NCBI GenBank assembly: GCA_037389465.1
Contig: JAZARR010000250.1
Coordinates: 1,116,001-1,180,000 of the forward strand
Reading direction: 5' to 3'
DNA from: Baylisascaris procyonis
Taxonomy: Eukaryota > Nematoda > Chromadorea > Rhabditida > Ascarididae
Length of the DNA: 64,000 nucleotides
The position numbers and the translations under genes were made by a program. A model generated the notes under the pieces. That model did no database searches. It was not told the origin of the DNA and saw nothing but the letters and a program-made list of their open reading frames with translations. The first letter of the stretch is position 1; each line of letters starts with the position of its first letter. Shown here one piece after another: positions 59,231-64,000 of this stretch.

Positions 59231-61897
59231 TATCTTTTTATAAAGTTGTAGTTAAGTTGCTGTCGATTTGAAATTGATGTTGTAATAGACGCTGCTTTTG
59301 CACTGCTAGATTGTGTAATTCGCTGGTTATGAATCTGAAATTTACTTTATAGTACATTATATAGAGTCCCATTTCTGACAGTTGCGAGCGATAAAGGGAA
59401 AATATTTTTATTAGCTTTTTATGTTTTAAAACATTTATTTTTTGATGTTAATATAGGCAAATACTATCCAACAAATGGACGTTGGACTTGAGGTTCAGGA
59501 TTTCGGCTTGATATTTATTTCTATGATAGAAATTTAGTGTAGTTTAGAGGATAGGAGGGCTTAGGAGGGCTCAGCTGAATGCATTTGCATCAGCCGCTAT
59601 TCATTTTTGGGCATCGTCTAAAATGCATGACAATGTTATTGCGTTTGAAGCATAAAAGTTGTGCGAAAAAAATCAGCGTTTTTTTTTTTCTCGCAATTAA
59701 AGTGCATCACTCTTTTGCCTATTTGAAATGATGTGAATTTTTAGGTGTAATAGAAAAAAACTAATTAAATTATTTCGATTTTTTCTATGCATTTTGTCTA
59801 ATTTCATGAGATGCAACATATTTAGATAGATCGATTCAAATGATGCCAATAGAAATTACATTTTATAACGAATGCAAATATTAATGAAACATATAAGAAA
59901 TATCGAAATAAAAATTATTTCATTAATAAATATATATATATAAGAGAAATTGTGAAAGTAATTTTGCTTTTTCTTAAATTTTAGCAAAGTTTATATTAAA
60001 AAAAGTAATTGTTATAAATGTACGCGCGTGTTATATATAACAAGTGTGTTATAAATGTTTAACAAATAAATTTTTCAATTAAAAAATTACATCCGACGCT
60101 ATTTCAACAAACAAAACCAGAAATATTGTCAATGCTAAAAAATCAGAAAATGAAACAAGCATATAATCAAACAATGAATCAATGAATGAATCATAACACC
60201 TAATTGAAAAAAATAAACCCCTCAACAAGCAAAGAGTCGCTTGTGCATTCTCAAATATGACGTTGCGCGATTTTTGATACACTCAAATAAATGCCGCTCT
60301 TGAAATGTTGTAAACGAATTGGGAATTGAGAGATGGTGAAGGAGTGGGGGGGGGGCGGAGGGGAGGGATGAACGGGGAGTTAGTGTAATATTCGCTATGT
60401 TCTGGTATTTTATTTTAATTTTATAAATTCTTGTAGTTTATTTTCGCTCTACCCTATCTTTTATTCAAAATTATCAATGAATATTTCGTGGAATTTTCTA
60501 AAATGAAGAGAAATTTCACTAATATATTGCGTAATGAAAGGTTTATTCTCATCATCATTCATAAAAATTTTACCAAAAATATTTCTTTTTCTACATTTTC
60601 ACATGTTTCTAGCGATACTTAAGAAAACTTATTCATTAGTTAAATCTTGAAAATAATAGAGATAAAAGCGAAAAGCAAAAAAAAAATGATAAACGTTTCT
60701 TTGGGGCGGATTTTCAACATTGTGTTGTTGCGTTTGTGCAATAAGTGTAACAGGTGTTAGGCCACGAAAAATTCTATATGGTTTACTTCAGCACTCAACG
60801 TGCTTCATTTATTTGTGATGTAGAGGCGTTTCGATTTTTCTTTTTGCTATGGTTACCTTAGCAATCGTTGTCAAACGCTTTATTCGCCGCTTAACCAACT
60901 CCCTTGGATACGCCATAAATCGATTAATCTATAGAAAATTTTTTCGCTATTTTCATTTCGTCTCTTTTCTATAAATGATGAAAAAAAATGTGAAAAAAAA
61001 TGAAAAATATGAATTTATTTCATTGTTGTAATAATCAATAAATTTTATTCGAACAAAATATAATATTTTCTTATTTGTTATTTATTTTATATTCCCTATA
61101 CCTGTAGAACGTATTGCTTTACCTGTATCTACAACCTACATGTTGCATATTTTAGACTTTGTTACGTGTACTATATATATTTTTATATATACAAGTTGAT
61201 ACTTTTAACATTTCGTTTTTTTTACCCAAGGAAATATGGGCGAGCAATCTATGCAAGTCTTAGAAAGTTAGCTGAACAAAGCTCGAAAGGGATTTTTTTT
61301 AGGCTGCGATTAGTGCGCTTTAGCTCCCTATTCTTCTTTGAATTTTATTGAGGCAACGTTTAGCAGTGAATTGTGGCAGTTTTCTGCAATTCCGTTATGT
61401 TCTCTCTCTTTCTTTTTCCGAGTTTTTTTTCCAACCCGCCACGCAATAGCTTTAATGATAGAGAAATAAACGCAATTAATTTTATTCCGCAGATTATGAA
61501 AATTTTCGTAATTGTTTTATATTTTAGCATCATTCCATGTTTAGTTTTATTTAGTTAAGGACTTACTTAGCCATATTGAATTAAAATTTTTAAATTTGAA
61601 GCTTTGTTGTTGTATTCTGTGAAATAATGTATATTAAAGATTCCACTCAATGTGGAATATTTATTCAATGAATCATCATTTCCTTTCCTAACTAGCAAAG
61701 TAGAAAAGTAGCAAAAATTTCGTTGTAAAATAGAATTATTGGCTAGAATATTGGGCGAGCAAACTGGATCACACAATGCTAATAGAACACATCATTATGA
61801 AGTTGCGTTTGAATTTTTTTTATTATTTGTGATGCTTATAAGGGGGAATTTTTTTAATTTTTTAATTCGCTTGATTATATATTTTTGCAGTTCGAGA

Positions 61898-63691
61898 ATG
61901 GCGCCGGCATGGCTAACGTTTATCGGTGTTCTTGCGCTACTGCATTGTGTCAACGCTGATGTGTTAGTTATGCATAAATTTCACATTAATTTTTTTTGTT
62001 TGCAATTGAAATGCATGTGAAAGGCGTAAAAGAGTTCAGTGAACTGCATCTCAGCTCTCTTTTATTTTAATTCATATGTGGATGAAGATATCGAACCGAA
62101 TTGATGATATTAAACTACGCTGTGTTATAAAAAAAATTTTTAATTGCTTTCTTGAAATTCTGTATGAGATTTTCGCGCAGAATTTTCGCCTTTCCATTGT
62201 ATTTTTATGAGACCTTATAAGTATATTTTATATATAATAAAGGGTTGGTTTTTTCAATAAGCTTGTGGTTTAAAAATGGTTAATTAATGAATTGCCAAAA
62301 AATAACCGATAGAAGAAGCGGCAAACAATGGCGAACTGATGAATTGCAAAAAAAGACTAACTGACAAATTATTATTATTTAGGCGCATCATTGAGTGCCA
62401 CATTCATTTAATGCATTCTTCAATCGCAAATTTTGCTCACAATTACGACGAAAAGTAGAATTAGATGTGATCCCATTTTGTATCAATTTGCTGAATAGCC
62501 CGAAAAAACTCGACTACATTTCTAATACGGGAGCATTATTTGCTTTAAGTTTATCAGTTTACAATCAAAAAATATTAGCCAGCTTAAGCTTCAACTCGAT
62601 TTGAATATCACCATTTTAACTTCCATTATTTCTAACCTGTTCTTTTTTTTTTTTTCAGCGATCTGACCACAGCACAAGCAGATTTTGCATTGAAATTACT
62701 TCGTGATAGTGGTCCATCAGGCGCATTTGCAATACTCTCACCGTTTTCAATTTCGGTTGCGCTTGCAATGGTATATGCAGGTGCAGATGGTAAAACAAAA
62801 ACTGAAATCGGCGATGCTCTAGCGAAAGGTATTTTCCTCATTGTGAGCTTATTAGGGTGGATAATTTCTATTCCTGTCCATTGCTTCTCACCTCCTCCCT
62901 CAACTATCAATTTTATATCTATAGAATCTTTATATCTTCATAGACAGAAATTCCATCTATTTTCAGGGTTCCTCATATTCGGAAAATCTCTTTTCACGTG
63001 AAAATTTTGAAATACTTTTGTCTATGGAGGTATTTTTTTCAATGCAGAATAGAATTCAGTAGCATAACGGGGGATACAGTTGTAATATTGCAATAAATTC
63101 CTACCGTTTCGAGGAGGGAGTTTTTGGAATGCTTTCGAATGACCCGCCTTAATTTCTCCACTCACATAGTTATTTGTTTGATGTCAGGTTGATTCTATAT
63201 GTTGCAGCAGCTACTAAACGGGATTGAGCTCTCAGAGTTTCAGTTCTATCGAAAAAAATGAATCAAGGAATATTCCTATATTCTTAGAGGGTTTCTCCAT
63301 AAATTTTTGCTCATTCTGCACTCTTAGCCGCATCAATTTCCTGCCTAGATATTATAAACTTTTAAAAAATTTTTGACGAATAAGATCGACTCATAATTAT
63401 CGCAATAAATTCTCATCAATATGATTTCGTCTTCTCATCAATACACCAAATATAAGGTACACTTAAACATTTTTTATTTCAGGTGCTAAAGATGAAGAAA
63501 TTATCAACTATTTTTCAACACTTATGATGGAGTTGTCCAAAGAAGTTGATGGATATAAATTACTCTCTGCAAATAAACTCTACGTTCAACAATATTTCAA
63601 TATTCTACAATCATTCAAAGATGTGATAAAGGAGAAATTCGGTGGTCAATTACAAGAAGTCAATTTTGCAAAGGCAACCGAAACAGCTAAG
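61898..63691 (+). CDS. Secreted serpin, 5' part (runs off the window)
   Basis: Serpins are suicide-substrate inhibitors of serine (sometimes cysteine) proteases. Three exons are seen: 61898-61962, 62659-62828 and 63483 to about 63691, joining in phase. Exon 1 encodes a signal peptide (MAPAWLTFIGVLALLHCVNA, residues 1-20). Exon 2 begins with helix A (FALKLLRDSG) and contains the serpin segment AILSPFSISVALAMVYAGAD. Exon 3 (DEEIINYFSTLMMELSKEVD, then SANKLYVQQYFNILQSFKDV, ending VNFAKATETAK) matches helices C-F and the s2A/hE region. The expected continuation INxWV is absent after AAG; the base pair there is GC, so either a GC-AG intron starts at 63692 or the frame is disturbed. The reactive-centre loop, which would reveal the target protease, lies beyond 64000. 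A TTTTTGCAG acceptor-like site lies 7 bases before the ATG. Confidence 0.9.
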
Positions 63692-64000
63692 GCATTCTTT
63701 TTAATTACGTATTTTCATCTTCCTGGTATTCATCTCCTTCGTTCCCTCCCATATTTTGAAAGATCAAAGAAATCGACTTTTCGATTTGCTTGAGGCAATG
63801 TGGACTATAGCCATTTGTGATTCAGAAATTTTGCCTTAGACGATTTGACACTAAAGTTGAAAAAAGTGCAAGCCCGTTTAGGCATCTGAAATCTTCTTGT
63901 ATTACTTTCAATATTCAAGCAATAGCAGATGATTTAAATTTAAATTTATGCGATAAGTATATCGCTAAACAGCTAAAACTAGTACAAATAATCAACCCCG
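63692..64000. other. Probable serpin intron, cut by the window end
   Basis: No serpin exon is recognised here, so the next one lies outside. Confidence 0.5.

Larger units (their letters stand above)
57419..61897. other. Intergenic region rich in simple repeats
   Basis: No gene is supported. It contains a poly-C/T tract (about 57998-58022), a 36-bp tandem duplication (58141-58209), TAAATA/AAAT repeats (59088-59230) and a G-rich run (60346-60372). The ORFs seen have no recognisable product or splice partners. Confidence 0.5.

Overview
The window is AT-rich nuclear DNA from a nematode. The evidence is two troponin T genes with the nematode-type C-terminal block (PPPEWGRKE), a MIF-2-type cytokine homologue, very short exons in long AT-rich introns, and several start codons sitting a few bases after a TTTNCAG-like acceptor, as expected for spliced-leader trans-splicing. 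The species cannot be fixed. A parasitic clade is plausible because SOD-like, MIF and serpin products are typical of nematode secretomes, but this is inference. All exon models were built by eye from splice sites, reading phase and family knowledge.

Layout. 1-1965: right edge of a tandem satellite (unit about 517 bp, alternating A/B variants). 2844-5009 (+): a secreted Cu/Zn-SOD-fold protein that has lost every copper ligand. 6259-6791 (-): the 3' end of an unidentified gene. 7734-9933 (-): a secreted orphan of 217 aa. 11778-19780 (-): methylmalonyl-CoA mutase, 16 exons and 744 residues, nearly complete, with its first exon not firmly placed (24457-24591 is a candidate). 27144-28646 (-): a 267-aa orphan. 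29880-31691 (-): a 145-aa cysteine-rich orphan. 34329-39623 (-) and 46437-52831 (+): two troponin T paralogues arranged head to head around a 6.8-kb shared upstream region. 55821-57418 (+): MIF-2-like tautomerase homologue. 61898 onward (+): secreted serpin, cut off by the window end. The rest is intergenic AT-rich DNA with (TA)n, (TAAA)n and homopurine tracts and small tandem repeats.

The genes do not form an operon. The mutase belongs to mitochondrial propionate/B12 metabolism, the troponin pair to muscle thin filaments, and the SOD-like, MIF, serpin and at least one orphan product are probably secreted or exported. The most notable items are the catalytically dead secreted SOD, the divergent troponin T partner with an apparent internal first exon, and the short-exon orphan genes, which are reconstructed here from individually small open reading frames.
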